A DNA stretch of 64,000 nucleotides from contig CP116227.1 of assembly GCA_038184435.1 (NCBI GenBank), forward strand, positions 682,001 to 746,000. Reading direction: 5' to 3'. Positions 21,902-30,383 of the stretch are shown piece by piece (the stretch's first letter is position 1; every line of letters starts with the position of its first letter). The position numbers were made by a program, and so were the translations under genes. A model generated the notes under the pieces. The model made no database searches, had not been told where the DNA came from, and saw only the letters and a program-made list of their open reading frames with translations. This DNA comes from Nocardioides alkalitolerans. GTDB lineage: Bacteria; Actinomycetota; Actinomycetes; Propionibacteriales; Nocardioidaceae.

Positions 21902-22516
21902 TCAGGCCGCGGTCCACCCCGGGTCGCGGCCGAGGCGGCCGAGCAGCCGGTCGCCGGGGCTCGCGTCGTCCGGCACGGGCACCGCCGCGGCGCAGACGCC
22001 CTCGGCGTACAGGGCGTCGCCCCACGCGTTCGCCGCCGCGTCGTGCCTGATCGCGTCCGCGTCGGAGATCGCGTAGGGCTGGCCCGTGGCCCGCGCGACG
22101 TCCCAGCCGTGGACGAGCAGGTCCCACGTGTAGAAGTCGCGCAGGGTGGCGCCGATCGTCGTGGGCCCGAAGAAGCCGTCGTACGTGCGGTCCAGCACCT
22201 CGTCCGTGAGCACGCCCGCCGTGGCGGCGACGTGCGCGCGCCACGCGCCGGCGACGTCGCACCGGGGTCGGCTGCCCAGGTCGGGAGCGACGGGGACCGG
22301 GAGCCCGTGCCGTTCCAGGAGCTCTCGCTGCGTGTCGATGACGTGCTGCACGACGGCCCGCGCGTCCCATCCCGCGCAGGGGCTGGGGCGGTCCCACCGC
22401 CCGTCGGCGCCGTCGAGCACGCCGGCGAACCGCTCGGCGCGCGCGAGGTGGTCGGTCCGGATCGCGGCGGCCGACGAGGGGACGGTGGGCAGCGGGGGAA
22501 CGGTGGGCTCGCTCAT
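21902..22516 (-). CDS. TIGR03086-family metal-binding protein
   Basis: A 204-residue DinB-fold protein of the mycothiol-dependent maleylpyruvate isomerase superfamily. CAGWDARAVVQHVIDTQRELL carries the first metal-site histidine, DFYTWDLLVHGWDVARATGQPY the second, and the C-terminal RLLGRLGRDPGW block is shared with the partial gene at position 1. The ATG at 22516 is 7 nt after TAGCGT on the minus strand, so it is leaderless. It is divergent from an AraC-family regulator, its likely controller. The reaction is unknown. Confidence 0.85.
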   Translation of the reverse strand: MSEPTVPPLPTVPSSAAAIRTDHLARAERFAGVLDGADGRWDRPSPCAGWDARAVVQHVIDTQRELLERHGLPVPVAPDLGSRPRCDVAGAWRAHVAATAGVLTDEVLDRTYDGFFGPTTIGATLRDFYTWDLLVHGWDVARATGQPYAISDADAIRHDAAANAWGDALYAEGVCAAAVPVPDDASPGDRLLGRLGRDPGWTAA

Positions 22517-22523
22517 GCGCCGC

Positions 22524-22560
22524 ACGCTAGGCCGGAGCGGCGTCCGCCTCTTGTGATAAT
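22524..22560. promoter_or_regulatory. back-to-back leaderless promoters
   Basis: Minus-strand TAGCGT (22529 to 22524) serves the TIGR03086-family gene and plus-strand GATAAT (22555-22560) serves the AraC gene; each lies exactly 7 nt from its start codon. Only about 25 bp separate the hexamers, so one bound regulator could affect both. Confidence 0.55.
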
Positions 22561-22567
22561 CGGACAC

Positions 22568-23419
22568 GTGGCGGACGACGGCGAGGCGCAGCCCCTCCAG
22601 GAGCTCGTCGGCCCGGTCGACCGGGCCCACCTGACGGGACTCAGCCGCCCGTCGCCGCCGCTCCACCGCTACGCCCCGTCGCCCGACCTCGTCGACCTGG
22701 TCGAGCGCTACTGGATCCCCGTCTGGTCGCTCGCCGCACCGTCGACGCAGCGCACGCTCCAGCACCCGGTCTGCCTGCTGGTCGTGAGCAACGACTACGC
22801 CCGCTTCTACGGCCCCACGCGGGGCCTCTCCTCGGTCACGCTCTCCGGCGAGGGGTACGCCGCGGGCGTGATGCTGACCCCCGCCGCCGGGCGCCTGCTG
22901 CTCGACCGCCCGGTCGCGTCGGTGACCGACGTCCACCTCGACCTGGACGCGCTGACGACGCTCGACGGCGCGGCGCTGACCGGGGAGGTCCGGAGGGCGA
23001 TGGACGCGGGGCCGAGCGCGCCGGAGAGCCACGCCGCGGCCATCGCGGCCTACGAGCGTCGCCTCCGCACGTTCCTCCCCGTCGACGAGCAGGGCCTGCT
23101 GGTCAACCACCTCGTCGCCTGGCTCCGCGAGCACCCCGAGGTGACCCGCGTCGACGAGGTGGCGGAGGCCGTCGGGCTGGGCGAGCGCGCCCTCCACCGC
23201 CTCACCACCGACCGGCTCGGGCTCTCGCCGAAGTGGCTCGTGCAGCGTCGTCGCCTCCACGACGCGGTGCTCGCGCTCAAGGCGGGGACGCGGTCGCTCG
23301 CGGGCCTCGCCGCCGAGCTGGGCTACACCGACCAGGCGCACTTCACCCGCGACTTCCGCACCGTCACCGGCACGACCCCGGGCGCCTACCTCGCCGACCA
23401 GCCGCGAGGCGCCACGTGA
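22568..23419 (+). CDS. AraC-family regulator with DUF6597-like sensor domain
   Basis: A 283-residue regulator. The N-terminal domain starts RYAPSPDLVDLVERYWIPVWSL and has the LQHPVCLLVVS pattern of DUF6597-like AraC sensors. The C-terminal AraC DNA-binding domain includes AVGLGERALHRLTTDRLGLSPKW and AAELGYTDQAHFTRDFRTVTGTTP. The GTG at 22568 is placed by GATAAT 7 nt upstream. It overlaps the next gene by 4 nt (GTGA) and so is coupled to a kinase-fold protein. Confidence 0.88.
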   Translation: MADDGEAQPLQELVGPVDRAHLTGLSRPSPPLHRYAPSPDLVDLVERYWIPVWSLAAPSTQRTLQHPVCLLVVSNDYARFYGPTRGLSSVTLSGEGYAAGVMLTPAAGRLLLDRPVASVTDVHLDLDALTTLDGAALTGEVRRAMDAGPSAPESHAAAIAAYERRLRTFLPVDEQGLLVNHLVAWLREHPEVTRVDEVAEAVGLGERALHRLTTDRLGLSPKWLVQRRRLHDAVLALKAGTRSLAGLAAELGYTDQAHFTRDFRTVTGTTPGAYLADQPRGAT

Positions 23420-24327
23420 GCGGCGCCGGGCCCGTCGTCGTACCCCCGGGGCTCCTCGCCCGGGCCACGCTCGGCGAGGCGTGGGCGGCCTGGCTGGCGC
23501 TGCTGCCGCGGCGCGTCGGGGAGCTGCTCGACGACTGGGAGCTCGCGCCCACGGGGCCCGCGCTCCACGGGTTCGCGTCGCTCGTCGTGCCGGTCGCGGG
23601 ACGTGCGCGCGGCGCCGAGCCCGCGGTGCTCAAGGTCGCGTTCCCCGACGAGGAGTCGGCGCACGCGCACCTCGCCCTCCAGCGCTGGGCCGGGCGGGGC
23701 GCCGTACGCCTCCTCCGCGCGGACCCCGCGCGGTCGGCCCTCCTGCTCGAGCGGCTCGAGGGCGTCGACCTCACCGACGCGTGGGACGTGGAGGCGTGCG
23801 AGGTGGTGGGCGGGCTGTACGGCGCGCTCCACCGCCCCGCGACCCCGCAGCTGCGCCCGTTGACCGACCTCGTGGGTCGCTGGGCCGCCGACCTGGAGCG
23901 CGACGCCCGCCGGGTGCCGCTCCCGCGCCGCCTCGTCGACCAGGCCCTCGGGCTCGCTCGCGACCTGGTGTCCGATCCCGCGAGCACGGGACGGATCGTG
24001 CACGCCGACCTGCACTTCGCCCACGTGCTGCACGCCGCCGACCGGGGCTGGGTGGCGATCGACCCGAAGCCGGTGTCGGGCGACCCGCACTACGAGCCGG
24101 AGCCGATGCTGCGGAACCGCTTCGACGAGTACGGCGCGGTGCCCGGCGACTCCGTGCGCGACGGCATCCGTCGCCGGTTCCACACGCTCGTCGACACCGC
24201 CGGCCTCGATGAGCACCGGGCGCGCGACTGGGTCGTCGTGCGCAGCGTCCTCAACGCGCACCGGGGCGCCGACGACCGCGACCACGTGACGCGCTGCCTG
24301 ACGATCGCGAAGGCCGTGCAGGACTGA
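23416..24327 (+). CDS. APH(6)/hydroxyurea phosphotransferase-family protein
   Basis: A 303-residue kinase-fold protein of the aminoglycoside/hydroxyurea phosphotransferase group. It shows a nucleotide-lobe lysine in AVLKVAFPDEESAHAHLAL, LLLERLEGVDL as hinge, catalytic loop VHADLHFAHVL and AIDPKPVSGDPHYE with the metal-binding Asp, followed by MLRNRFDE typical of this family. The catalytic-loop residue that is normally Asn (HxDxxxxN) is His here, so full activity is uncertain. It is coupled to the AraC regulator. The family name should not be read as proof of antibiotic resistance. Confidence 0.8.
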   Translation: MSGAGPVVVPPGLLARATLGEAWAAWLALLPRRVGELLDDWELAPTGPALHGFASLVVPVAGRARGAEPAVLKVAFPDEESAHAHLALQRWAGRGAVRLLRADPARSALLLERLEGVDLTDAWDVEACEVVGGLYGALHRPATPQLRPLTDLVGRWAADLERDARRVPLPRRLVDQALGLARDLVSDPASTGRIVHADLHFAHVLHAADRGWVAIDPKPVSGDPHYEPEPMLRNRFDEYGAVPGDSVRDGIRRRFHTLVDTAGLDEHRARDWVVVRSVLNAHRGADDRDHVTRCLTIAKAVQD

Positions 24328-24333
24328 CCCCCG

Positions 24334-24351
24334 CCCGCCCGGCCGGGCGGG
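24334..24351. terminator. GC-rich palindrome between convergent genes
   Basis: CGCC-type arms 24334-24340 and 24345-24351 form a 7-bp all-GC stem around GGCC, just after the kinase-fold gene stop and just before the stop of the convergent regulator. It is a probable bidirectional terminator without a U-tract. Confidence 0.5.
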
Positions 24352-24354
24352 GGC

Positions 24355-24663
24355 TCAGTCCTCGCCGAGCAGCGCCTGCAGGGCCGCCCGGTGCGCCCGG
24401 TAGGCCGTGCGCCCGGCTCGCGTGAGCTTGAACGACGTGCTCGCCCCGCGGCCCCGCCCGGACTTCTGCACCGCGACGTACCCCGCCGCCTCGAGCGCGG
24501 ACATCTGCTTCGACAGGTCCGAGTCGGCGATGCCGAGCCGCTCCTTGAGGAACTGGAAGGTGACCTGGTCGGCCGCCGACAGCACCGCCATCGCGGCGAG
24601 CCGCTTCGGGGCGTGGATGACGGGGTCGAGGTCCGCCAGTCCGGAGGGGGTGGTCTCGCTCAC
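24355..24663 (-). CDS. small winged-helix transcriptional regulator
   Basis: A 102-residue protein consisting almost wholly of one winged-helix domain of the MarR/HTH_27 kind: PKRLAAMAVLSAADQVTFQFLKERLGIADSDLSKQMSALEAAGYV, then a basic wing (KSGRGRGASTSFKLTRAG). Such regulators usually repress a small adjacent operon. The GTG start overlaps the stop of the upstream membrane protein, so the pair is coupled. The repeated element upstream (25131-25169) is a candidate operator. Confidence 0.83.
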   Translation of the reverse strand: MSETTPSGLADLDPVIHAPKRLAAMAVLSAADQVTFQFLKERLGIADSDLSKQMSALEAAGYVAVQKSGRGRGASTSFKLTRAGRTAYRAHRAALQALLGED

Positions 24664-25142
24664 GCGAGACGCTCCCGCACCGCGGCGGCAGCGCGCTCGT
24701 AGATGCGCTCGTAGGCCACGAGGAAGCCGTAGGCCACGACGGCGGTGACCGGACCGGTGACCCACCACGGCACGAGGAGCGCGACGCCGACGAGCGCGGC
24801 GGCCACCACGACGAACGCCAGGAAGTACAGGCGGTAGACCCGGCGGATCTCGGGCGGCTTGGGTCCGACGAGCTTGGGCCAGGCGCCGTGGTAGCGCTGG
24901 TGCCAGGAGGTGTACGCCCCGATGAGGGCGGCCATGGGGATGACGACACCCACCGTGACGAGGGCCTGCCACGCGCTGTCGACGTCGTTGGACCAGTGGA
25001 AGTCCTGCACGGCCGCCATGACGCCGAACCAGAGCCCGAAGGCGGGAGCGAACCACCAGGGCGACGGACGCTGGTCCACGTACGGCGCGGCCTCGGCGCG
25101 CTCGAGGTCGTGGAGCTGGGCACGGAGCTCATCGCTTTCCAT
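24660..25142 (-). CDS. membrane protein coupled to the winged-helix regulator
   Basis: A 160-residue protein with about four TM helices: PSPWWFAPAFGLWFGVMAAV, AWQALVTVGVVIPMAALIGAY, LYFLAFVVVAAALVGVALLV and GPVTAVVAYGFLVAYERIY. No catalytic motif was recognised. The ATG at 25142 is favoured over 25154 because minus-strand TATGGT lies exactly 7 nt upstream. Homologues commonly sit beside the same type of small winged-helix regulator; the function is unknown. Confidence 0.75.
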   Translation of the reverse strand: MESDELRAQLHDLERAEAAPYVDQRPSPWWFAPAFGLWFGVMAAVQDFHWSNDVDSAWQALVTVGVVIPMAALIGAYTSWHQRYHGAWPKLVGPKPPEIRRVYRLYFLAFVVVAAALVGVALLVPWWVTGPVTAVVAYGFLVAYERIYERAAAAVRERLA

Positions 25143-25169
25143 GTCGGAAACCATAGCTATCGCTTTCCA
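25131..25169. promoter_or_regulatory. repeated element flanking the membrane protein/regulator promoter
   Basis: ATCGCTTTCCA occurs twice in the same orientation (25131-25141 and 25159-25169), 28 bp apart, one copy on each side of the -10 box at 25150-25155. The inner copy overlaps the first codons of the membrane-protein gene. A shorter related AAAGCG lies near 25182. The geometry suggests paired operator sites, most simply for the co-operonic winged-helix regulator. Confidence 0.5.
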
Positions 25170-25332
25170 GTTGTGCAAGCAGAAAGCGTGTCGCCGGTCG
25201 TGGAATCCGGCCGCAGTCCTGGACATTCGGCGTCGAGCGCTACCCCCGAGTAGGCAAAGTGATCTAGGTTACGGAGGCACACCCCGAGGGCCCGCGACGA
25301 GGGCACGGACCCCGAGAAAGCAGGTAGACCGC

Positions 25333-27153
25333 ATGCCGATCAACCACGACGCCTCGTTCCTCGAGCACATGCCGCGCAACGTGGCCGTCCAGTTCCTCGA
25401 TCGCGTCGAGAAGTCCGCCGACCGCGAGGCCTACCGCTACCCGGTGGGCGACACCTGGACCTCGGTCACGTGGCGCGAGGCGGGGGAGCGGGTCAACCGC
25501 GTCGCCGCCGGGCTCCTCGCGCTGGGTCTCGAGGCCGAGCAGCGGGTCGGCATCGCCTCGTCGACGCGCTACGAGTGGATCGTCGCGGACCTGGCGGTCA
25601 TGGCGGCCGGCGGCGCGACCACCACGGTCTACCCGTCGACCAACGCCGCCGACACGGCGTACATCGTCGGGGACGCCGAGTGCCAGGTCGTCTTCGCGGA
25701 GGACGACGAGCAGATCGCCAAGCTGCGCGAGCACCGCTCCGAGCTGCCGACCGTCGCGAAGGTCGTCACGTTCGACGGCACCGCTGACGGCGACTGGGTG
25801 ATCGGGCTCGAGGACCTCGCGGTGCTCGGCGACGGCCTGCTCGCGCAGACCCCCGACGCGGTGCGCAAGGTGGCCGAATCGATCGAGCCCGACGCGCTCG
25901 CGACGCTGATCTACACCTCCGGCACGACGGGCAAGCCCAAGGGTGTCCGCCTGCTCCACCGCGCGTGGGTCTACGAGGGCGAGGCGATCAAGAGCCAGGG
26001 CATCCTCGACGAGAGCGACCTGCAGTTCCTGTGGCTGCCGATGGCGCACTCGTTCGGCAAGGTGCTCCTCAGCGTGCAGATGGCGTGCGGCTTCGCGACC
26101 GCGATCGACGGTCGCGTCGAGCGGATCGTCGACAACCTCGGCGTCGTGAAGCCGACCTTCATGGGCGCCGCTCCCCGCATCTTCGAGAAGGCGCACGGCA
26201 AGATCGTCACGATGCAGGCCAACGAGGGCGGCGCGAAGGAGAAGCTGTTCAAGAAGGCCTTCGCGGTCGGCCTCGAGGTCGACCGGCGCAAGCGCGAGGG
26301 CCAGTCGGTCCCGCCGCTGCTGAAGCTGCAGCACGGTCTCTTCGACAAGCTCGTCTTCTCCAAGGTCCGCGACCGCTTCGGCGGGCGGGTCCGGTTCTTC
26401 ATCTCGGGATCCGCGGCGCTCAACCGCGAGGTGGCGGAGTGGTTCCACGCGGCGGGCATCCTCGTGCTCGAGGGCTACGGCCTCACGGAGACGGCGGCCG
26501 GCGCGTTCGTGAACCACCCGGAGCAGTACAAGTTCGGCTCCGTCGGCCACGTCTTCCCGGGGGGCGAGGTCAAGATCGCCGAGGACGGCGAGGTCCTCAT
26601 CAAGGGTCCCAACGTGATGCAGGGCTACCACAACCTGCCCGACAAGACCGCCGAGACGTTGGACGCCGACGGCTGGCTCCACACGGGGGACATCGGCGAG
26701 CTCGACGCCGACGGCTTCCTGCGCATCACCGACCGGAAGAAGGACCTGTTCAAGACGTCGGGCGGCAAGTACATCGCGCCGTCCGCCATCGAGTCGCAGT
26801 TCAAGGCGCTGTGCCCCTACGCGAGCCAGTTCCTCGTGATCGGCAACAACCGCAACTACTGCGTCGCGCTGATCACGCTCGACCCCGACCAGGTCGCCGA
26901 CTGGGCCAGCCACAACGGCATGGAGGGCAAGTCCTACACGGAGGTCGTCAGCTCGCCCGCGATGCAGAAGCTGATCGACGGCTACGTCGAGCAGCTCAAC
27001 ACCCGCCTCAACCGCTGGGAGACGATCAAGAAGCACACGATCCTCGACCACGACCTCACCATCGAGTCCGGTGAGCTGACCCCGTCGCTCAAGGTCAAGC
27101 GGCCCGTGGTGGAGCGCAACAACCAGGAGACGATCGAGAACCTGTACGCCTGA
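25333..27153 (+). CDS. long-chain fatty-acid--CoA ligase (FadD15-like)
   Basis: A 606-residue ANL-superfamily adenylate-forming enzyme. YTSGTTGKPKG (about residues 194-204) is the AMP/P-loop motif, EGYGLTETAAGAFVN is the A5 motif, and GWLHTGDIGELDADGFLRITDRKKDLFKTSGGKYIAP covers A7-A8. The length and FKTSGGKYIAP fit the long-chain FadD15/FAA group rather than aryl or acetate ligases. It activates free fatty acids to acyl-CoA for degradation or lipid synthesis. It stands alone after an intergenic region with a TAGGTT hexamer near 25266. Confidence 0.93.
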   Translation: MPINHDASFLEHMPRNVAVQFLDRVEKSADREAYRYPVGDTWTSVTWREAGERVNRVAAGLLALGLEAEQRVGIASSTRYEWIVADLAVMAAGGATTTVYPSTNAADTAYIVGDAECQVVFAEDDEQIAKLREHRSELPTVAKVVTFDGTADGDWVIGLEDLAVLGDGLLAQTPDAVRKVAESIEPDALATLIYTSGTTGKPKGVRLLHRAWVYEGEAIKSQGILDESDLQFLWLPMAHSFGKVLLSVQMACGFATAIDGRVERIVDNLGVVKPTFMGAAPRIFEKAHGKIVTMQANEGGAKEKLFKKAFAVGLEVDRRKREGQSVPPLLKLQHGLFDKLVFSKVRDRFGGRVRFFISGSAALNREVAEWFHAAGILVLEGYGLTETAAGAFVNHPEQYKFGSVGHVFPGGEVKIAEDGEVLIKGPNVMQGYHNLPDKTAETLDADGWLHTGDIGELDADGFLRITDRKKDLFKTSGGKYIAPSAIESQFKALCPYASQFLVIGNNRNYCVALITLDPDQVADWASHNGMEGKSYTEVVSSPAMQKLIDGYVEQLNTRLNRWETIKKHTILDHDLTIESGELTPSLKVKRPVVERNNQETIENLYA

Positions 27154-27194
27154 GCACAGCGGGTCCACAGGGGCTCCACAGCGCGGGGCGGTGG

Positions 27195-27230
27195 CATGGG
27201 TGTCGCCGGCGAGAGCCGGCGGCACCCATG
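27195..27230. terminator. 16-bp stem hairpin after fadD
   Basis: CATGGGTGTCGCCGGC (27195-27210), loop GAGA, then its complement (27215-27230), with a single G-U wobble. It lies 41 nt after the fadD stop and ends 23 nt before the next ATG. There is no U-tract. It either terminates fadD or is a 5'-UTR structure of the dioxygenase-like gene. Confidence 0.55.
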
Positions 27231-27253
27231 TCCGTTCCTGCGAGGAGAGCCCC

Positions 27254-28165
27254 ATGACCCACCACGACCACGACGAGCACCGCGAGGGCCTCGAGCACGA
27301 CCTCCCCGTGATGCAGGGCGCCGGCATGGTGCGCCGGCCGATGGCCCGCCGCGGCGTGCTGGGCCTGCTCGGCGGTATCGGGGCGGTGGGACTCGTCGGC
27401 TGCGCGGCCGGGTCCGACGCCGGCTCGAGCGCCACGTCGGGCAGCTCCGCGGCGGGCGGGGTGGCCGGAGGGTCGGGCGGCCCGGGCGGGGCTCCGGGCG
27501 GGGCGGGCGGCGCCGTCAGCCAGGACGGTCTCGACGAGGGCGACATCCCCGAGGAGACCGGCGGTCCCTACCCGGCCGACGGCACCAACGGCGTCAACGT
27601 CCTCACGGAGTCCGGCATCGTCCGCAGCGACATCACCCGCAGCTTCGGCGACGCCACCGGTGTGGCCGACGGTGTCCCGCTCACCATCGACCTCACGGTC
27701 TACGACAACGGCGCGGACGGGATCACGCCGTACGCCGGGGCCGCGGTCTACCTGTGGCACTGCGACCGCGACGGCGCCTACTCGCTCTACTCCTCCGGGA
27801 TCGAGGGGGAGAACTACCTCCGGGGGGTGCAGGTCGCCGGGGACGACGGCACGCTGCGCTTCACCAGCATCGTGCCCGCCTGCTACTCGGGTCGGTGGCC
27901 CCACCTGCACTTCGAGGTGTATCCCTCGGTCGACGACGCCACGAGCGCCTCCGGCAAGCTGCGCACGTCGCAGATCGCGCTCCCCGAGGACGTCTGCCGC
28001 ACCGTCTACGCCTCCGCGCCGGGGTACGACGCGAGCACCGCCAACCTCGAGGCGGTCAGCCTGGAGTCGGACAACGTGTTCTCCGACGGCCACTCCCTGC
28101 AGATGGGGAACCTCACCGGGTCCGTCGAGGACGGCTACACGCTCCGCCTCAACGTGCCTGTCTGA
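27254..28165 (+). CDS. exported intradiol ring-cleavage dioxygenase-like protein
   Basis: A 303-residue protein. It has a twin-arginine-type signal (MARRGVLGLLGGIGAVGLVGC) ending in a lipobox cysteine, a Gly/Ser-rich linker, then a protocatechuate 3,4-dioxygenase-like beta-sandwich. Likely iron ligands are Y211, H217 and H219 in CYSGRWPHLHFEVY; a further Tyr is available in VYLWHCDRDGAYSLYS. Family members of this exported kind are usually annotated as dioxygenases but rarely tested. The ATG at 27254 follows CGAGGAGAG. It stands alone, with no aromatic-catabolism neighbours. Confidence 0.83.
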   Translation: MTHHDHDEHREGLEHDLPVMQGAGMVRRPMARRGVLGLLGGIGAVGLVGCAAGSDAGSSATSGSSAAGGVAGGSGGPGGAPGGAGGAVSQDGLDEGDIPEETGGPYPADGTNGVNVLTESGIVRSDITRSFGDATGVADGVPLTIDLTVYDNGADGITPYAGAAVYLWHCDRDGAYSLYSSGIEGENYLRGVQVAGDDGTLRFTSIVPACYSGRWPHLHFEVYPSVDDATSASGKLRTSQIALPEDVCRTVYASAPGYDASTANLEAVSLESDNVFSDGHSLQMGNLTGSVEDGYTLRLNVPV

Positions 28166-28188
28166 GCCGCCTCTGGGAGACTCGGCCG

Positions 28189-29424
28189 GTGCCGTCCACC
28201 CCGCCGCCCGGCGACCCCGTCCCCGCGGACGGGTCGCTCCCGACCGCCGCGCTCGCGGACCTGGGGAACCGGCCCTTCGCCTTCTACGTGCACGTGCCCT
28301 TCTGCCGCGTCCGCTGCGGCTACTGCGACTTCAACACCTACACCGCGGCCGAGCTCGGGGGTGCGGACGCCCCGCGCGGGGCGTCGCGGGCGACGTACGT
28401 CGACGCCGCGGTCGCCGAGGTCCGCATGGCCCGCCGCGTGCTGGGCGACGTGGGACGCCCCGTGGACACCGTGTTCTTCGGCGGGGGCACGCCGACGCTC
28501 CTGCCGCCCGAGCACCTCACGGCGGTGCTGGGCGCGATCGCGGAGGAGTTCGGTCTGGCGCCCGACGCCGAGGTCACGACCGAGGCGAACCCCGACTCGG
28601 TCACCCGCGCCGACCTCGACGTGCTGCGCGCCGGCGGCTTCACCCGGCTGTCGTTCGGGATGCAGTCGTCGGTCTCCCACGTGCTGCGGGTGCTCGACCG
28701 CACCCACGACCCCGAGCGCGTGCCGGGGGCCGTCGCCGACGCCCGGGCGGCGGGGTTCGACGAGGTCAGCCTCGACCTCATCTACGGCACGGCGGGGGAG
28801 TCAGTGGCCGACTGGCGCTCCAGCCTCGAGGCGGCGCTGGCCTGCGAGCCCGACCACGTGTCGGCGTACTCGCTCATCGTCGAGGACGGCACGGCCCTGG
28901 CCCGCCGGGTGCGGCGCGGCGAGGTCGCGGCGCCCGACGAGGACGACCTGGCCGACAAGTACCACCTCGCCGACGAGGTGCTCACCGCCGCGGGGCTGAC
29001 CTGGTACGAGGTCTCCAACTGGTCCCGTCCCGGCAGTGAGTGCCGCCACAACCTGGCCTACTGGCGCAGCGACGACTGGTGGGGCGTCGGCCCCGGCGCC
29101 CACTCCCACGTCGGCGGCGTGCGTTGGTGGAACGTGCGGCACCCGGTGGCCTACGCCGACCGCCTCGGCGCGGGTCTCTCCCCGGGCCACGAGCGCGAGC
29201 TGCTCGACGACGACGTGCGGCGCGTCGAGCGTGTGCTGCTCGAGACCCGCCTGCGCGACGGCCTCCCGGTCGACGTGCTCGACGACGAGGGCCGCGCCGC
29301 CCTGCCCGACCTGGCGCGGCGGGGGCTCGTCGAGCCCCCGGGCCCCGGGACCGGGGCCCGGGTCGTGCTCACCCGCGAGGGACGCCTCCTCGCCGACGGG
29401 GTCGTGCGGGACCTCCTCGGCTGA
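28189..29424 (+). CDS. hemW: HemW-like radical SAM protein
   Basis: A 411-residue radical SAM protein. The CxxxCxxC cluster motif is CRVRCGYC in FYVHVPFCRVRCGYCDFNTY, with FFGGGTPTLL as the SAM-binding GGGTP motif, RLSFGMQS and a C-terminal HemN-type domain (GVGPGAHSHVGGVRWWN). HemW is a haem chaperone rather than a coproporphyrinogen dehydrogenase. The GTG start has GAGACT 6 nt upstream and no Shine-Dalgarno sequence. In actinobacteria it usually follows lepA directly; here 6.3 kb of accessory genes intervene. Confidence 0.93.
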   Translation: MPSTPPPGDPVPADGSLPTAALADLGNRPFAFYVHVPFCRVRCGYCDFNTYTAAELGGADAPRGASRATYVDAAVAEVRMARRVLGDVGRPVDTVFFGGGTPTLLPPEHLTAVLGAIAEEFGLAPDAEVTTEANPDSVTRADLDVLRAGGFTRLSFGMQSSVSHVLRVLDRTHDPERVPGAVADARAAGFDEVSLDLIYGTAGESVADWRSSLEAALACEPDHVSAYSLIVEDGTALARRVRRGEVAAPDEDDLADKYHLADEVLTAAGLTWYEVSNWSRPGSECRHNLAYWRSDDWWGVGPGAHSHVGGVRWWNVRHPVAYADRLGAGLSPGHERELLDDDVRRVERVLLETRLRDGLPVDVLDDEGRAALPDLARRGLVEPPGPGTGARVVLTREGRLLADGVVRDLLG

Positions 29425-29458
29425 GGGCGCGGCTGAGGGCTCGGCAGGGGCCGCAGGC

Positions 29459-30313
29459 TCAGCCGGCGGGGTCCGTCACGAAGTCGATGAGCTCCTCGAC
29501 CCGGCCCAGCAGCGCGGGCTCGAGGTCGGCGAACGACGACACCCGGCCGAGGATCTGCTGCCAGGCACGCGCGATGTCGGCCTGGTTGCGGTGCGGCCAG
29601 CCCAGGTGCTGGCAGACGCCGTGCTTCCACTCGATGGAGCGCGGGATGGTGGGCCACTCCCGCAGGCCGATCCGGTCGGGCTTCACCGCCTGCCAGATGT
29701 CGACGAACGGGTGGCCGACGATCAGCACGTGCCCGCCCACCGCCGAGCGCGCGATCGAGTCGGCGATGCGGCTCTCCTTCGAGCCCCGCACCAGGTGGTC
29801 GACGAGCACGCCCACCCGACGACCCGGACCCGGCTTGAAGTCGACGAGGTGGTCGGCCAGGTCGTCGACCCCGCCGAGGAACTCCACGACCACGCCCTCG
29901 ATGCGCAGGTCGTCGCCCCAGACCTTCTCCACCAGCTCCGCGTCGTGCCGACCCTCCACGAAGATCCGCGACTCCCGCGCGACCCGTGCCTTCGCGTCGT
30001 GCACCGCGATCGAGCCGGAGGCCGTGCGCGTGGGCCGGGCCGGTGCCGCCGCGGCCCGCACGGGCGCCGTGAGGATCACCGGCCTGCCCTCGAGCAGGAA
30101 CCCCGGGCCGAGCGGGAACGTGCGGCGCTTGCCCCGCCGGTCCTCCAGCGTCAGCACGTCGAGGTCACGGTCGACCGTGACGATCTCGCCGCACCAGTCG
30201 GTCGTGACCTCCTCGACGACGAGGCCGAGGTCGGCCGGGTGCTCCACGGCGCGGCCCCGCTTCGGGGCGCGCCAGTCGCCGGACAGGACGTCGGTTCCGT
30301 AGCGGTCGTTCAC
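29459..30313 (-). CDS. DUF3097 family protein
   Basis: A 284-residue actinobacterial DUF3097 protein. An N-terminal small beta-rich part (LGLVVEEVTTDWCGEIV) is followed by SIAVHDAKARVARESRIFVEGRHDAELVEKVWGDDLR, which resembles a TOPRIM-like core (E-G-x-x-D-A-E and DDL), then GVLVDHLVRGSKESRIA. The function is not established. The GTG at 30313 is used because TAGCGT lies 8 nt upstream on the minus strand. It is widely conserved beside hemW/hrcA in actinobacteria and here converges on hemW. Confidence 0.85.
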   Translation of the reverse strand: MNDRYGTDVLSGDWRAPKRGRAVEHPADLGLVVEEVTTDWCGEIVTVDRDLDVLTLEDRRGKRRTFPLGPGFLLEGRPVILTAPVRAAAAPARPTRTASGSIAVHDAKARVARESRIFVEGRHDAELVEKVWGDDLRIEGVVVEFLGGVDDLADHLVDFKPGPGRRVGVLVDHLVRGSKESRIADSIARSAVGGHVLIVGHPFVDIWQAVKPDRIGLREWPTIPRSIEWKHGVCQHLGWPHRNQADIARAWQQILGRVSSFADLEPALLGRVEELIDFVTDPAG

Positions 30314-30383
30314 GTCCGTAGACGCTAGGGGGCGCCACCGACGGTCCTGGCGAGCCACGCCGCGTCGGGCCGGTCATCGGGCG

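Noticed and set aside
23416..24327. Calling this an antibiotic-resistance gene
   Set aside because: The family name covers many housekeeping kinases, the catalytic Asn is changed, and no mobile element or resistance context is present.
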